A stretch of 64,000 nt of DNA from Blastochloris sulfoviridis (GCF_008630065.1 NZ_VWPL01000007.1:86139-150138), one strand, 5' to 3'; shown: positions 17,205 through 26,658, counted from the stretch's first letter. Notes: generated from the letters alone by a model not told the origin. A program made the numbers and translations.

Positions 17205-18595
17205 GTTCCGCCGAGCGCTCGGCGTGTCCGCTGTTCCCGGATGAACGCCACGAAGCGTTGCGCCCAGGCGTTGCGCGACGTGTTGCGCAGGTGGCTGAAG
17301 CTCGCCAGCACATTCTTGACGACGACGCCGTCATGGCCGCCGCCGATGCCGACGCCGCGCCGCACGCGATAGGCGAACCGGCAGTCCGGCGCGACGTTCT
17401 CCAGGGCCGCGTGATGGAACTCGTGCGCCGGAATGGTGGCGCCGATCAGCCGCCCGGGCCAAGGCGAGACCGCCGTCTCCTCCAGCGCGACGAGGCCGTG
17501 GCCCTGCGGCCGCTCATGCATCACCGTATCGGCCGGGATCGCCCCCACCATCGGGTGCGTGACGCCGCGCCAAGTGATGGAACGCGTCAGATACATCAGC
17601 CCGCCGCATTCGGCATAGACCGGAAGGCCGCGTGCGATCGCCTGGCGGATGTCGGCGAGGAGCGCGGTGTTGGCGGAAAGCCGCGCCGCCTGCGTTTCGG
17701 GAAATCCGCCGCCGATGAGAAGCGCATCGGCCGCCGGCAGGCGGGCGTCGGCCAGCGTGTCGAAGAACACGCAATCGGCGCCGGCCTGGGCCAGCGCATC
17801 GAGGTCGTCGGCATAATAGAAGCCGAAGGCGGCATCGCGCGCCACGGCGATGCGGACATCCCGGCGCGGCGCCGGCTCGACGATGGCGGGCGCGACCGGG
17901 CTCTCAAGTGTCGCGCTGGCGGCAATCGCGATCAGGCGGTCGAGATCGACGCCGTCCGCCACCACCTCGCGGGCGGCGGCGATCACCGCGGCGGCACGCT
18001 CGGTCTCCAGCGGCGTGGTGAGGCCGAGATGGCGCTCGGCCACGGCCAGCGCATCGTTGCGGCGCACCGCGCCCAGCACCGGCACGTTGGTGTAGCGTTC
18101 GAGCACTTGGCGCAGCTTGGCTTCCTGGCGCGCCGAGCCGACCTTGTTGAGGATGACGCCGGCAATCGTCACCTTGGGGTCGAACGCCGCATAGCCGGCG
18201 ACCAGCGGCGCCACGCCGCGGGTGATGCCGGTGGCATCGACGACCAGCACCACCGGCGCCGCGACCAGCTTCGCCAGCGCCGCGCTGCAGTCGTGCCCCT
18301 CCAGGTCGAGGCCGTCATGCAGGCCCTTGTTACCCTCGACGATGGCGATGTCCGCGCCTCGCGCGTTGCGCCGGAACGTCGCGACGATCTCGGCCTCGCT
18401 CTGGGTGTTGAAATCGAGATTGTAGCAGGGCCTGCCGCTGGCGCAGGCATGCCACAGCGGATCGATATAGTCCGGCCCCTTCTTGAAGGTCTGGACGGGG
18501 AGCCCGCGCGCCGAGAGTGCTGCGGCAAGGCCCAGCGTCAGCGTGGTCTTGCCGGACGACTTATGGGTGGCGGAGATGAGGAGCCGGCTCACCAT
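17174..18595 (-). CDS. dsrN: DsrN, siroheme amidase (CobB/CbiA-type amidotransferase)
   Basis: The protein of about 473 residues has an N-terminal ATP-dependent synthetase domain (SATHKSSGKTTLTLGLAAAL P-loop) and a C-terminal class I glutamine amidotransferase domain (YAECGGLMYL nucleophile Cys; GHGLVALEE; EFHHAALEN). It is built like cobyrinate a,c-diamide synthase. As the last gene of a dsr operon it is DsrN, which makes siroheme amide for dissimilatory sulfite reductase. ATG 18595 is preferred to the GTG just before it. No cobalamin genes are nearby, which supports DsrN over CobB. Confidence 0.9.
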   Translation of the reverse strand: MVSRLLISATHKSSGKTTLTLGLAAALSARGLPVQTFKKGPDYIDPLWHACASGRPCYNLDFNTQSEAEIVATFRRNARGADIAIVEGNKGLHDGLDLEGHDCSAALAKLVAAPVVLVVDATGITRGVAPLVAGYAAFDPKVTIAGVILNKVGSARQEAKLRQVLERYTNVPVLGAVRRNDALAVAERHLGLTTPLETERAAAVIAAAREVVADGVDLDRLIAIAASATLESPVAPAIVEPAPRRDVRIAVARDAAFGFYYADDLDALAQAGADCVFFDTLADARLPAADALLIGGGFPETQAARLSANTALLADIRQAIARGLPVYAECGGLMYLTRSITWRGVTHPMVGAIPADTVMHERPQGHGLVALEETAVSPWPGRLIGATIPAHEFHHAALENVAPDCRFAYRVRRGVGIGGGHDGVVVKNVLASFSHLRNTSRNAWAQRFVAFIREQRTRRALGGTQDVWLAASR

Positions 18596-18608
18596 CACTC
18601 ATCACGCC

Positions 18609-19877
18609 TCAGAGCGTCCGACCTGACGGCATCGGATCGGACGCTCCAAGCCCCTGAGCGGTCGCCGCATTTGCGGAGACTTCTCCAGCCGGCGCCTTGG
18701 GCAAGAAGGGCATCAGCCGCAGCGCCAGGGCAACGATCAGCATCGCCATCGACACACCGCTCGCGCCCAATAGCAGCTCGGGCAGCGCGGGCACGTAGCG
18801 GCCGACCTCGCCGTCGAGGGCCGGGCTCGACACCTCCATGCCCGGGAACAGCGCGAGCGGAAACGCCTGCCCGCCGATGATGATGACGTAGAGCTGGGCG
18901 AGGCCGCCGATGAGGAACAAGGCCGAAGCCAGCTCGATCGCCAGCCGGCCCTTGGTGCCGCGCGGCGCAAATGCCAGCAGCGCCAGCGGCAGCACGGTGC
19001 CGATGCCGATCTGGCCCAGCCAGAAGACCAGCGGGAAGACGCCGCCGTCGCGCAGCAGGAACAGCTCGACGCCCTGATGCGCGGCGGAATAGAGCTTGGT
19101 CACGTGCTGCACGGCGGTGAAATAGAGCACAGCGAGCGCGAAGATCGCCAAGAGGCCGCGGAACTTGCCCAGCATCTCCTCGGGCATCAGCTCGTCGCGG
19201 GTCTCGCGCGACATGGTGAGCAGCACCAGCACGGTGAAGGCCAGCCCGTAGAGGAACGAGGCGGCGATGAACAGCGGCGCCAGGATCGCCGCGTCATAGG
19301 CCTCGCGCGCGATGAGAAAGCCGAAGATCGAGCCGGTGCCGGTGGTCAGCGCCAGCCGCCAGCCGAAGGCGAGCCAGCCCATCGCCTTGCCGAACGCCGC
19401 CGACTTCGCCGCCTGCCGGTCCATCATCGAGAACAGATAGGCGGCGACGATGACGACGAAGCCGGAATAGAGATAGATGTTCCAGGCGAAGATCGATTTG
19501 AAATTATAGGTGGTCATCGCCACCAGCAGCCGGTCCGGCCGGCCGAGATCGAGCACCAGCACGGCAAGCCCGCCGATCAGGAGCGCGATGGCGAGAAGAC
19601 CGGACAGGCGCGCATAGGGCTTGTAGGCGAGGCGGTTGAACACCGAGGACACCGAGGCGACATTGAGCGCGCCCGACGCCGCGACGATCAGGAACACCGC
19701 AAACACGTGCGGCAGGCCCCAGACGACCTGGTTGTTCATGCCGGTGACGATGTGGCCGTTCTCCTCCATGTACAGCGCCGCGCCGAGCCCCGCCGCGACC
19801 AGCGCGACATGGAACGCGATGAGCGCCCAGAACGGCGTGCTGTGGTCGTCGAGTGTCTGAAACGCCAGTTTCGCCAT
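18609..19877 (-). CDS. dsrP: DsrP, NrfD-like integral membrane quinone-interacting subunit
   Basis: The 422-residue membrane protein has about ten hydrophobic segments and the NrfD/PsrC fold (DLGRPDRLLVAMTTYNFKSIFAWNIYLYSGF). It passes electrons between the quinone pool and the DsrJO part of the DsrMKJOP complex. It follows dsrO after 30 bp. The last 25 or so codons, including the tail SDPMPSGRTL, run into a degenerate copy of palindromic repeat family A (18611-18687), so the C-terminus seems to have been rewritten by the repeat. The start is ATG 19877; a GTG five codons upstream is possible. Confidence 0.93.
   Translation of the reverse strand: MAKLAFQTLDDHSTPFWALIAFHVALVAAGLGAALYMEENGHIVTGMNNQVVWGLPHVFAVFLIVAASGALNVASVSSVFNRLAYKPYARLSGLLAIALLIGGLAVLVLDLGRPDRLLVAMTTYNFKSIFAWNIYLYSGFVVIVAAYLFSMMDRQAAKSAAFGKAMGWLAFGWRLALTTGTGSIFGFLIAREAYDAAILAPLFIAASFLYGLAFTVLVLLTMSRETRDELMPEEMLGKFRGLLAIFALAVLYFTAVQHVTKLYSAAHQGVELFLLRDGGVFPLVFWLGQIGIGTVLPLALLAFAPRGTKGRLAIELASALFLIGGLAQLYVIIIGGQAFPLALFPGMEVSSPALDGEVGRYVPALPELLLGASGVSMAMLIVALALRLMPFLPKAPAGEVSANAATAQGLGASDPMPSGRTL
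18611..18687. repeat. Degenerate family A repeat inside the dsrP 3' end
   Basis: AGAGCGTCCGACC...GGATCGGACGCTCC followed by CGCATTTGCGGAGA resembles the intact copies at 239 and 33118, with the second hairpin shortened. It overlaps the last codons of dsrP. Confidence 0.6.
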
Positions 19878-19907
19878 CGCTTGAGTCCACACGCTTGAAG
19901 GAGAGCG

Positions 19908-20672
19908 TCACAGCCCCCGGTAGCCGACGCCGGGATCGAGCCGGAGGTCGGCGCGGATGCGCGCCGGCGCCCGTGCCGCGACCGCCTTGGCGATCGCGCT
20001 ATTCGGATCGTTGAGGTCGCCGAACAGCATCGCCGCGCCCTTGGCGGCGCAGGCCTCGACGCAGGCCGGCAGGCGGCCGGCATCGATGCGCGGCGCGCAC
20101 AGCGTGCAGCCCTCCACCGTGCCCTTGCCGCGCGGCGCATCCGCCGTCTGGTCGTGCACCGGCTCGTGCACCAGCGTGCGCGCCTTGTAGGGGCAGGCCA
20201 TGATGCAGTAGCGGCAGCCGATGCAGATGTGGCGGTCGACCAGCACGATGCCGTCGGCCCGCCGGAACGAAGCGCCGGTGGGGCAGACATCGACGCAGGG
20301 CGCGCTGGCGCAATGCTGGCACATCACCGGCACTTCGCGCGCCGCACCCGACGCGGGATCGCGCACGCTGACCTTGCGGATCCAGTGCGGATCGGTCGCG
20401 CTGTGGCCGGTGTCGGCCCAGCCATTCTCGGTGCGACAGGCGGCGACGCAGGCGTCGCACTCGGCCGGGCAGGCATTGACGTCGATCAGCAGGCCCCAGC
20501 GCACCTTGGGCGAGACGGCCTCGCCCGGCGCGCGCGCCGCGGCCTCCGTCCCGCCCAGCGCATAGAGCGTGACGCCGGGGGCGAGCAGCACCGCCAGCAG
20601 GCCGCCAGCGCCGCGCAGCAGCGCGCGGCGGTCGGCCGCGAGATCGGAGCGGGAGTCGCGCGCATCGCTCAT
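19908..20672 (-). CDS. dsrO: DsrO, periplasmic ferredoxin-like iron-sulfur subunit
   Basis: The 254-residue protein has a Tat-type N-terminus (DRRALLRGAGG plus a hydrophobic stretch) and several [4Fe-4S] motifs: CPAECDACVAAC, CQHCASAPCVDVCP, CIGCRYCIMACP and CTLC...CVEAC. It relays electrons between triheme DsrJ and membrane DsrP in the DsrMKJOP complex. Its ATG overlaps the dsrJ stop (ATGA). Confidence 0.95.
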   Translation of the reverse strand: MSDARDSRSDLAADRRALLRGAGGLLAVLLAPGVTLYALGGTEAAARAPGEAVSPKVRWGLLIDVNACPAECDACVAACRTENGWADTGHSATDPHWIRKVSVRDPASGAAREVPVMCQHCASAPCVDVCPTGASFRRADGIVLVDRHICIGCRYCIMACPYKARTLVHEPVHDQTADAPRGKGTVEGCTLCAPRIDAGRLPACVEACAAKGAAMLFGDLNDPNSAIAKAVAARAPARIRADLRLDPGVGYRGL

Positions 20673-21184
20673 CGCCCGTCCTCCCGCGTCTGGTCACGCC
20701 CCTGGTCGAGATAGGCCGACAGATCCTTTGCCATGTCCCTTGCGAGATCCGGCATCGTGCCGTCGCTGCCCGATGCCGTCTTGGCCGGGGCGGGGCGCGA
20801 GGCGTGGCATTCGAAGCAGTCGATCGACACCGCCGCATAGCTGTGGCACGCACGGCAGAAATGGCCGGGGTCGGCATAGCTCACCGGCCGGCCGTCGGCG
20901 CCCGGCGCGGCGTGACAGCCTATGCAGCCGGAAAGGCTGAGATCCTTGGTGCCCGGATTCTTTGTGCGTACCCCGCGATGCACCGTGTCGTCGCGCTGGT
21001 GCATCAGCAGGGTCATGTGGTTGCGGCGCATGACATCGGTGTCGCGCACGCACGCCTCGCCCTGCGCCTTCGGCGGGTTGGGACGCGGCGTGCGGCCGGC
21101 GCCGCTGCCGTCACCCGCGATGGCGCTGCCCGCCCCGATGAGCGAGACCAGCAGCGCAACCGCCATCGCTCTTGCGCGGATCAT
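20669..21184 (-). CDS. dsrJ: DsrJ, triheme cytochrome c
   Basis: The 171-residue protein has an N-terminal signal peptide or anchor (MIRARAMAVALLVSLIGAGSAIAG) and three CxxCH heme sites: CIGCH (87-91), CRACH (110-114) and CFECH (123-127). A lone Cys45 (GEACVRD) matches the position of the unusual Cys heme ligand described for DsrJ. It is the periplasmic redox subunit of DsrMKJOP. It lies 3 bp after the dsrL stop. Confidence 0.95.
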   Translation of the reverse strand: MIRARAMAVALLVSLIGAGSAIAGDGSGAGRTPRPNPPKAQGEACVRDTDVMRRNHMTLLMHQRDDTVHRGVRTKNPGTKDLSLSGCIGCHAAPGADGRPVSYADPGHFCRACHSYAAVSIDCFECHASRPAPAKTASGSDGTMPDLARDMAKDLSAYLDQGRDQTREDGR

Positions 21185-21187
21185 CGC

Positions 21188-23143
21188 TCAGTCTCCGAGG
21201 CCCATCTGGATGTAGCCGGTCGGGCAGACATCGGCGCAGATCTGGCAGCCGACGCACTTCGCATAATCGGTGGTGACGTAGCGGCCGACCGCGCGTTGCG
21301 ATTTCGGCACGCGCGACACCGCCTGCTGCGGGCAGAAGATCACGCAGTTGTCGCACTCCAGGCACAGGCCGCAGCTCATGCAGCGCTCGCCCTCCTTGCG
21401 CGCCTGCTCCTCGGTGAGCCCGATGATGCGTTCGGCGAAATCGCCGAGCACCGCGTCGGCCTCGACATGGCGTTCCGCCCGCCGCGCCCGCGGCACATGG
21501 GCGAAGTGGCCCTTGAACAGATCCTCGTGCGAGACGACCTGGGTGGCGCTGCGGTCCTCGTAATTGTGGATGGCGAAATTGCCGGCCGAGGTGCCACGCG
21601 CCTGCCGGTGATCGTAGGGTGCCGGGGCGAGGCCGCGCGTCTGCAGCTCCGCCATCATGTCGAAGTGGCGGACATCGATCTTGGGCCGGCGCTCGCCGAG
21701 CTTGCCGTCGAGAAAGTCGCCGATGGTCTCTGCCGCGATGCGGCCGTGGCCGATGGCGGTGGTGAGAAGATGCGGCCGCACGGCATCGCCGCCGGCGAAG
21801 TGCTTCGGCATCGTCTTGACCTGGAACACCGGGTCGATGGCGATGGCGCCGCGGCCGCTGTCGAGGCGCTCCAACCCGTCGGCGAGGTCGGCCATCTGGC
21901 CGATCGCCGAGATGATCATGTCGCAGGGAATCTCGAACTCGCTGCCGTCCACCGGCAGCGGCGTCATGCCCTTCATGGTGCATTCGCACACGCGCAGCGC
22001 CGTGACGCGGCCGGCCTCGTCCTTGATCACTTCGAGCGGCATGATGCCGCCCTTGATCTCGATGCCCTCGCGCAGCGCATCCTCGCGCTCGCGCTCGGCC
22101 GCCGTCATCTCGGCGATCGGGAACAGCGAGGTCAGCACCGCGCGCACGCCCTCGCGCCGCAGCGTGCCGGCGACATCGTGGGCGGTGTGGCCGAACTCGG
22201 TGCTGGGGCGCACATCGTGCTCGTTGGCGCGGGTGATGTGGCCGAGGCGGCGCGCCACCGAGGCGACGTCGATCGAAGTGTCGCCGCCGCCGACCACGAC
22301 GATGCGCATGGCGGTGGAGAACACCCAGCCGCGGTTGAACGCCTCAAGGAATTCGATGCCGGTGAGGCAGTTCTCGGCATCGGCGCCGGGCGCCGGCAGC
22401 GGCCGGCCGCGCTGCGCGCCGATCGCCCAGAAGATGGCGTCGAAATCGCGCTCCAGATCTGCGATCGCCACGTCCTGGCCGACGCGGGTGTTGAGCCGCG
22501 TCTCGATGCCGCCGAGCGCGAGGATGCGGCCGATCTCGGCGTCGAGCTTGTCGCGCGGCGTGCGATAGCCGGGAATGCCGAAGCGCATCATGCCGCCGAG
22601 CTGGTCGTGCGCCTCGAAGATGACGACGGCGTGCCCGGCGCGGCGCAGGAAATAGGCCGCCGACAGGCCGGCCGGCCCGCCGCCGATCACCGCGACCGTC
22701 TTGCCGCCGAGCGGTGCCGCCGCCGGCAGGGACAGGCCGTGCTCGATCGCCCAGTCGCCGACATAATGCTCCACCGCATTGATGCCGACGAAATCGTCGA
22801 CCTCGTTGCGGTTGCAGCCGTCCTCGCACGGCGCCGGGCACACCCGGCCCATCACCGCCGGAAACGGATTGGCCTCCGCCATGCGCTGGAAGGCATATTC
22901 CTGCCAGGGCATGCCGGCCACCGGCGGCTTGTCCATGCCGCGGGCGATCGCCAGCCAGCCGCGAATGTCGTGGCCGGACGGGCAGCTCGCCTGACAGGGC
23001 GGCGTGCGGTGGACATAAGTGGGGCACCTGTGGGAGCGGCCGGCCTGGAACACCTTCTCCGTCAGGTCGTCCCATTCCCACATGGTCTTGCCGGTCTCGA
23101 ACCGGCGGAAGGTGAGCTTCTCGCCGCTGGTCACGTCACTCAT
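21188..23143 (-). CDS. dsrL: DsrL, NAD(P)H:acceptor iron-sulfur flavoprotein
   Basis: The 651-residue protein resembles the GltD/NfnB small subunit with a C-terminal ferredoxin domain. It has N-terminal Fe-S cysteines (CQASCPSGHDIRGW; CPAPCEDGCNR), an FAD site (VAVIGGGPAGLSAAYFLRRAG), an NAD(P)H site (IVVVGGGDTSID) and terminal clusters CMSCGLCLECDNC and CVGCQICADVCP. DsrL occurs with rDsr in sulfur oxidisers, where it couples electrons from sulfur oxidation to NAD(P)+ and associates with DsrAB. Its presence supports the oxidative direction. The start MSDVTSGEKL overlaps dsrK by eight bases. Confidence 0.95.
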   Translation of the reverse strand: MSDVTSGEKLTFRRFETGKTMWEWDDLTEKVFQAGRSHRCPTYVHRTPPCQASCPSGHDIRGWLAIARGMDKPPVAGMPWQEYAFQRMAEANPFPAVMGRVCPAPCEDGCNRNEVDDFVGINAVEHYVGDWAIEHGLSLPAAAPLGGKTVAVIGGGPAGLSAAYFLRRAGHAVVIFEAHDQLGGMMRFGIPGYRTPRDKLDAEIGRILALGGIETRLNTRVGQDVAIADLERDFDAIFWAIGAQRGRPLPAPGADAENCLTGIEFLEAFNRGWVFSTAMRIVVVGGGDTSIDVASVARRLGHITRANEHDVRPSTEFGHTAHDVAGTLRREGVRAVLTSLFPIAEMTAAEREREDALREGIEIKGGIMPLEVIKDEAGRVTALRVCECTMKGMTPLPVDGSEFEIPCDMIISAIGQMADLADGLERLDSGRGAIAIDPVFQVKTMPKHFAGGDAVRPHLLTTAIGHGRIAAETIGDFLDGKLGERRPKIDVRHFDMMAELQTRGLAPAPYDHRQARGTSAGNFAIHNYEDRSATQVVSHEDLFKGHFAHVPRARRAERHVEADAVLGDFAERIIGLTEEQARKEGERCMSCGLCLECDNCVIFCPQQAVSRVPKSQRAVGRYVTTDYAKCVGCQICADVCPTGYIQMGLGD

Positions 23144-24722
23144 CGCCGCTCCCCTCCTTTTGTGCCGCAGGCCCGCCATCGTGTTCGCCGTCCGGCGCGT
23201 CGTCCTCATCAGACGCGTCGCCCGTCCGCGATCCGCTCAGCACGATGGCATTCGACACCATCTGATGCACGCTGACGATCGCCTCCATGTCGAAGCCGTA
23301 TTTGGGCAGGATCTTCGAGAACTGCGCCTTGCAGATCGCGCAGATCGCCGCCATGTGCGTCACGCCGTGCTCGTCGGCGACGGCGCGCAGCGCCCGCATG
23401 CGCGGCTGGGCGCCCTTGATGCGGACGTCCATCAATTCGTCGGTCAGAAGCCCGCCGCCACCGCCGCAGCACAGCGTGCTCTCGCGGATGGTCTCCGGCG
23501 CCATGTCGTAGAAGTGGTTGCAGGTGGCGCGCAGGATGGCGCGCGGGATCTCGAACTGACCGCCGGGCTCGTCGCCCATGCGCGAGGCGCGCGCGACGTT
23601 GCAGGAGTCGTGGAAGGTCAGACGGATTTGGTCGTTCTTCGACTTGTCGAAGGTGAGCCGGCCGGCCTTGATCAGGTCCCAGGTGAATTCGCAGATGTGC
23701 TGCGGCCGTGGATATTTCGGATCGAGGAAATCGAACGGGCCGGCCAGCGTGTCGAGGAAATTGTAGGCGACGCGCCAGGCGTGGCCGCATTCGCCGAACA
23801 CCAGCCGCTTGACGCCGAGATCCTCTGCCGCCTTGCGGATGCGCAGCGCGACATTGCGCATGTTGTCGGTGGAGCCGATGAACATGCCGAAATTGGCGGC
23901 TTCGGAGGCATGGGAGCTGAAGGTCCAGCTGATGCCGGATTCGTGCAGCACCTTGGCGTAGCCGATCAGGCCCTCCATGTGCGGCGAGGCGAAGAAGTCG
24001 GCGCTCGGCGTCACCAGCAGAATCTCGGCGCCCGGCTCGTCGAGCGGCAGGCGGACGGCGACCCCCGTCTCCTCCTCGATCTCCTCTTCCAGCCCTTGGA
24101 GCGTCGCCTTCAACGCCTTGGGCGGCAGGCCGAGATTGTTGCCGATCTTGAACACCTTGCCGATGATCTCGTTGGAGTATTTCTGCCCCTTGCCGATGGT
24201 GTCCATGATGTCGCGCGCCGCCATCGAGATCTCGGCGGTGTCGATGCCATAGGGGCAGAACAGCGAGCAGCGCCGGCACTGCGAGCATTGGTGGAAGTAG
24301 CTGAACCACTCCTCCAGCACCTGCTCGGTGAGATCCTCGGCGCCCACCAGCGACGGCGTGAGCTTCCCGGCCAGCGTGAAATAGCGGCGATAGACCTTTC
24401 GCAGCAGATCCTGGCGCGCCACCGGCATGTTGTTGGGATCGCCGCTACCCAGGAAGAACTGGCACTTGTCGGTGCAGGCGCCGCACTTGACGCAGGAGTC
24501 GAGATAGACGCGCAGCGCCCGCGAGCTTTCCAGCAGCTCGCCGAGCCGGGCGATCGCCTTCTCCTGCCAGCCCTCGACGAGCTGGCCGGGGAAGCCCAGC
24601 GCCTCCTGATGCGCGGGCGCCGCCACATAGGGCTTGGAGGAGGCCATCACGCCGGGCGCAAGCGCCGGACACTCCAGCGGATCGCCGTTGGCGCGGTCGA
24701 TGATGTTGTCGTCGCCGGCCAT
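23136..24722 (-). CDS. dsrK: DsrK, cytoplasmic HdrD-like iron-sulfur subunit
   Basis: The 528-residue protein has two [4Fe-4S] motifs (CVKCGACTDKC; CSQCRRCSLFCP) and cysteine-rich CCG-type segments. These include HDSCNVAR, LCCGGGGG and CAICKAQF, which hold the catalytic non-cubane cluster in heterodisulfide reductase relatives. It is the DsrC-trisulfide/thiol-interacting subunit of DsrMKJOP. The start MAGDDNIIDR lies 4 bp after dsrM; an upstream in-frame extension reads through dsrM and is rejected. The C-terminal 30 residues are acidic and low-complexity. Confidence 0.95.
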   Translation of the reverse strand: MAGDDNIIDRANGDPLECPALAPGVMASSKPYVAAPAHQEALGFPGQLVEGWQEKAIARLGELLESSRALRVYLDSCVKCGACTDKCQFFLGSGDPNNMPVARQDLLRKVYRRYFTLAGKLTPSLVGAEDLTEQVLEEWFSYFHQCSQCRRCSLFCPYGIDTAEISMAARDIMDTIGKGQKYSNEIIGKVFKIGNNLGLPPKALKATLQGLEEEIEEETGVAVRLPLDEPGAEILLVTPSADFFASPHMEGLIGYAKVLHESGISWTFSSHASEAANFGMFIGSTDNMRNVALRIRKAAEDLGVKRLVFGECGHAWRVAYNFLDTLAGPFDFLDPKYPRPQHICEFTWDLIKAGRLTFDKSKNDQIRLTFHDSCNVARASRMGDEPGGQFEIPRAILRATCNHFYDMAPETIRESTLCCGGGGGLLTDELMDVRIKGAQPRMRALRAVADEHGVTHMAAICAICKAQFSKILPKYGFDMEAIVSVHQMVSNAIVLSGSRTGDASDEDDAPDGEHDGGPAAQKEGSGDE

Positions 24723-24726
24723 GACG

Positions 24727-25458
24727 TCAGCCCTCCCGCACAGCCGGGGCCAGACCGGCCGGCGAGGTGTGGCGCCGCTCGCGCGCATCGTCGGCCTGAT
24801 TGCGCGACGGGCTGAACCACACGCCGACGCCGTGCAGCAGCTTCGAGAACGGGAAGATAAGCGCCAGCACCGCGACGAGGCCGAGATGGACGAGTAGCGC
24901 CGGATCGGTCGGCAGCGGCTGCCAGTCGACATGCACGAGCCCGAGCCAGAACGCCTTGACCGCGACGATGTCGGTGCGCGCGACGTAGGTCATCGCCAAG
25001 CCGCTCGCGCCGATGGCGACGAGCAAAGCGAGCATCAGATGATCGGATGGCCCGGAGATGACGCGCACGCGCGGCACCAACAGGCGGCGTGCCCACAGCG
25101 CCAGCAGCGCGCCGACCATGGTGAAGCCTGCCAGCACGCCGAGCGGCTGGATGAGCTGCACCAGAAGCGGCACCGGCTCCAGGACATAGCGCAGGTGACG
25201 CAGCACGACGAGCGCGAGCGAGACGTGGAACACCCAGCCGAACAGCCAAGTCCATTTGTTGGAGCGGAACAGGCTCTCGAACAGCGCCACCTCGCGCAGC
25301 ATCCGCGCCGCGGCACCAGCGCGGGTGACCGGCGCCGGCGTCGTCGGGATCTTCAGCGGAACCGGCGTCGTCGCGTACTGCCAGACGCGATAGGCCAGCC
25401 CGCCGGCGAAGATCAGCGCCACGGCATATGCCAGGACGACGAAAGCTTCATTCGCCAC
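24727..25458 (-). CDS. dsrM: DsrM, membrane cytochrome b subunit
   Basis: This is a 243-residue protein with about five to six transmembrane helices and His residues suited to heme b (VFHVSLALVVLRHLRY; HLMLALLVAIG; LVHLGLVAVL; FSKLLHGVGVWFSP). It is NarI-like and links DsrK to the quinone pool. The start is GTG 25458, fixed by a strong GGGGAGGAAAC ribosome site immediately upstream. Confidence 0.93.
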   Translation of the reverse strand: MANEAFVVLAYAVALIFAGGLAYRVWQYATTPVPLKIPTTPAPVTRAGAAARMLREVALFESLFRSNKWTWLFGWVFHVSLALVVLRHLRYVLEPVPLLVQLIQPLGVLAGFTMVGALLALWARRLLVPRVRVISGPSDHLMLALLVAIGASGLAMTYVARTDIVAVKAFWLGLVHVDWQPLPTDPALLVHLGLVAVLALIFPFSKLLHGVGVWFSPSRNQADDARERRHTSPAGLAPAVREG

Positions 25459-25513
25459 CGTTTCCTCCCCGGGCCGCGGCTTCTTTTTGAGCCGTCAAGC
25501 CGAACGTCGTGCC

Positions 25514-25849
25514 TCACACGCAGCCGGTCGGCTTCGGCAGGCCGGCGATCTTGCATGCCTGCTTGGCCGGGCCGTAGGGGAACAGCGAATAGAGATACTT
25601 CTGGTCGCCCTTCTCCTTGCCGTACTTCTTGGTCATCTCCTTGACCAGCACGCGCACGGCCGGCGCCACCTGGTACTCCTCGTAGTAGGAGCGCAGGAAG
25701 TTCACGACTTCCCAATGCTCCGGCGCCATTTCGATGTTCTCGGACTTGGCGATCAGCAGCGCGAGGTCGGGCGACCACTCGGCAATGTCGACGAGATAGC
25801 CCTCTTCGTCATGGGCGACGGCGGAGCCGTTGAACTGATAGGCAGACAT
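25514..25849 (-). CDS. dsrC: DsrC, sulfur-carrier protein
   Basis: The 111-residue DsrC/TusE fold has both conserved C-terminal cysteines: Cys99 (QACKIAG) and the penultimate Cys110 (PTGCV), ten residues apart. This is the pair needed to form the DsrC trisulfide, the substrate of rDsrAB. It receives sulfur from DsrEFH, exchanges it with DsrAB and is reduced or oxidised by DsrK. It sits between dsrH and dsrM. Confidence 0.97.
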   Translation of the reverse strand: MSAYQFNGSAVAHDEEGYLVDIAEWSPDLALLIAKSENIEMAPEHWEVVNFLRSYYEEYQVAPAVRVLVKEMTKKYGKEKGDQKYLYSLFPYGPAKQACKIAGLPKPTGCV

Positions 25850-25915
25850 GGTGCTGTTCCCTCGGTTATCGGTTCGAAAGTGCTGCTCCGATCGGAGCCA
25901 ATGCTTAAGCCAGGA

Positions 25916-26224
25916 CTAGAGCCAGGCGCAGACGCGCATATTGCGCGCGGCGAGATCGACGAAGCCTGCGTAGTCGACCACCGTGATGCCCTCGATCAGG
26001 TCGTCCGGCTTCAGGCCGCGCGCCACCAGATCCGGCCCCAGCACATAGAGCGCGCAGGTGCGCTGCCGGTCGCGCAGATCGTCGGCAAGCGCGGTGCCCT
26101 TGCGGGCGCCGACCACCGCGTCCTCGATCATCAGGACGCTGTCGCCGTCGGTGACGTGGTTGAGGCAGCTCGCCATCGCGCTGCGCTCGAACGGTGACTT
26201 GTTGACGGTGTGAAGCGTCGGCAT
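25916..26224 (-). CDS. dsrH: DsrH, sulfurtransferase subunit
   Basis: The 102-residue DsrE/TusD-like fold has Cys20 at the position conserved in DsrH, plus a near C-terminal Cys-Ala-Trp-Leu. It forms the DsrE2F2H2 hexamer that hands sulfur to DsrC. It follows dsrF by 10 bp. Confidence 0.94.
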   Translation of the reverse strand: MPTLHTVNKSPFERSAMASCLNHVTDGDSVLMIEDAVVGARKGTALADDLRDRQRTCALYVLGPDLVARGLKPDDLIEGITVVDYAGFVDLAARNMRVCAWL

Positions 26225-26234
26225 GACGGCCCCC

Positions 26235-26648
26235 TCAGAAGCTCAAGACCACGTCGGCGTCGCGGATGAGGCGCGCCATCTCGGCGCGGTCGACGAGATG
26301 GATCGACGGCTTCTCGGCATAGTCGTCATCCTCGTCCTCATAGGTGATCGGCATCAGGTCGCCCTCGCTGAGGCCCCGCTCGGCCAGCGATTCGCGCTCG
26401 ACATAGAGCTTGCGCACCTCGTAGTCGCCGAGCGCGCGATAGGTCTTGGAAAAGTTCTTCGAGCCGATGCCCGAGGTGTCCTGGCCGGCTGCGAGCTGGA
26501 ACACGCCGTCGTCGAGGAAGGCCAGGCTGACATCCTGCTCGAACGCCGCGCCGATCAGCACCACCTCCAGCGATTCGAGCGCATAGATCGAGCCGTGCGG
26601 CGCCTTGCGGTTGATGTAGAGAAATTTCTTCGTGCTGCCTTCGGCCAT
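26235..26648 (-). CDS. dsrF: DsrF, sulfurtransferase subunit
   Basis: The 137-residue DsrE-like protein (KKFLYINRKAPHGSIYALES; QDVSLAFLDDGVFQL) is the central subunit of DsrEFH. As in known DsrF proteins there is no catalytic cysteine. An acidic insert, TYEDEDDDYAEK, lies near residue 103. It is placed between dsrE and dsrH. Confidence 0.94.
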   Translation of the reverse strand: MAEGSTKKFLYINRKAPHGSIYALESLEVVLIGAAFEQDVSLAFLDDGVFQLAAGQDTSGIGSKNFSKTYRALGDYEVRKLYVERESLAERGLSEGDLMPITYEDEDDDYAEKPSIHLVDRAEMARLIRDADVVLSF

Positions 26649-26658
26649 CGCCCCGCCC

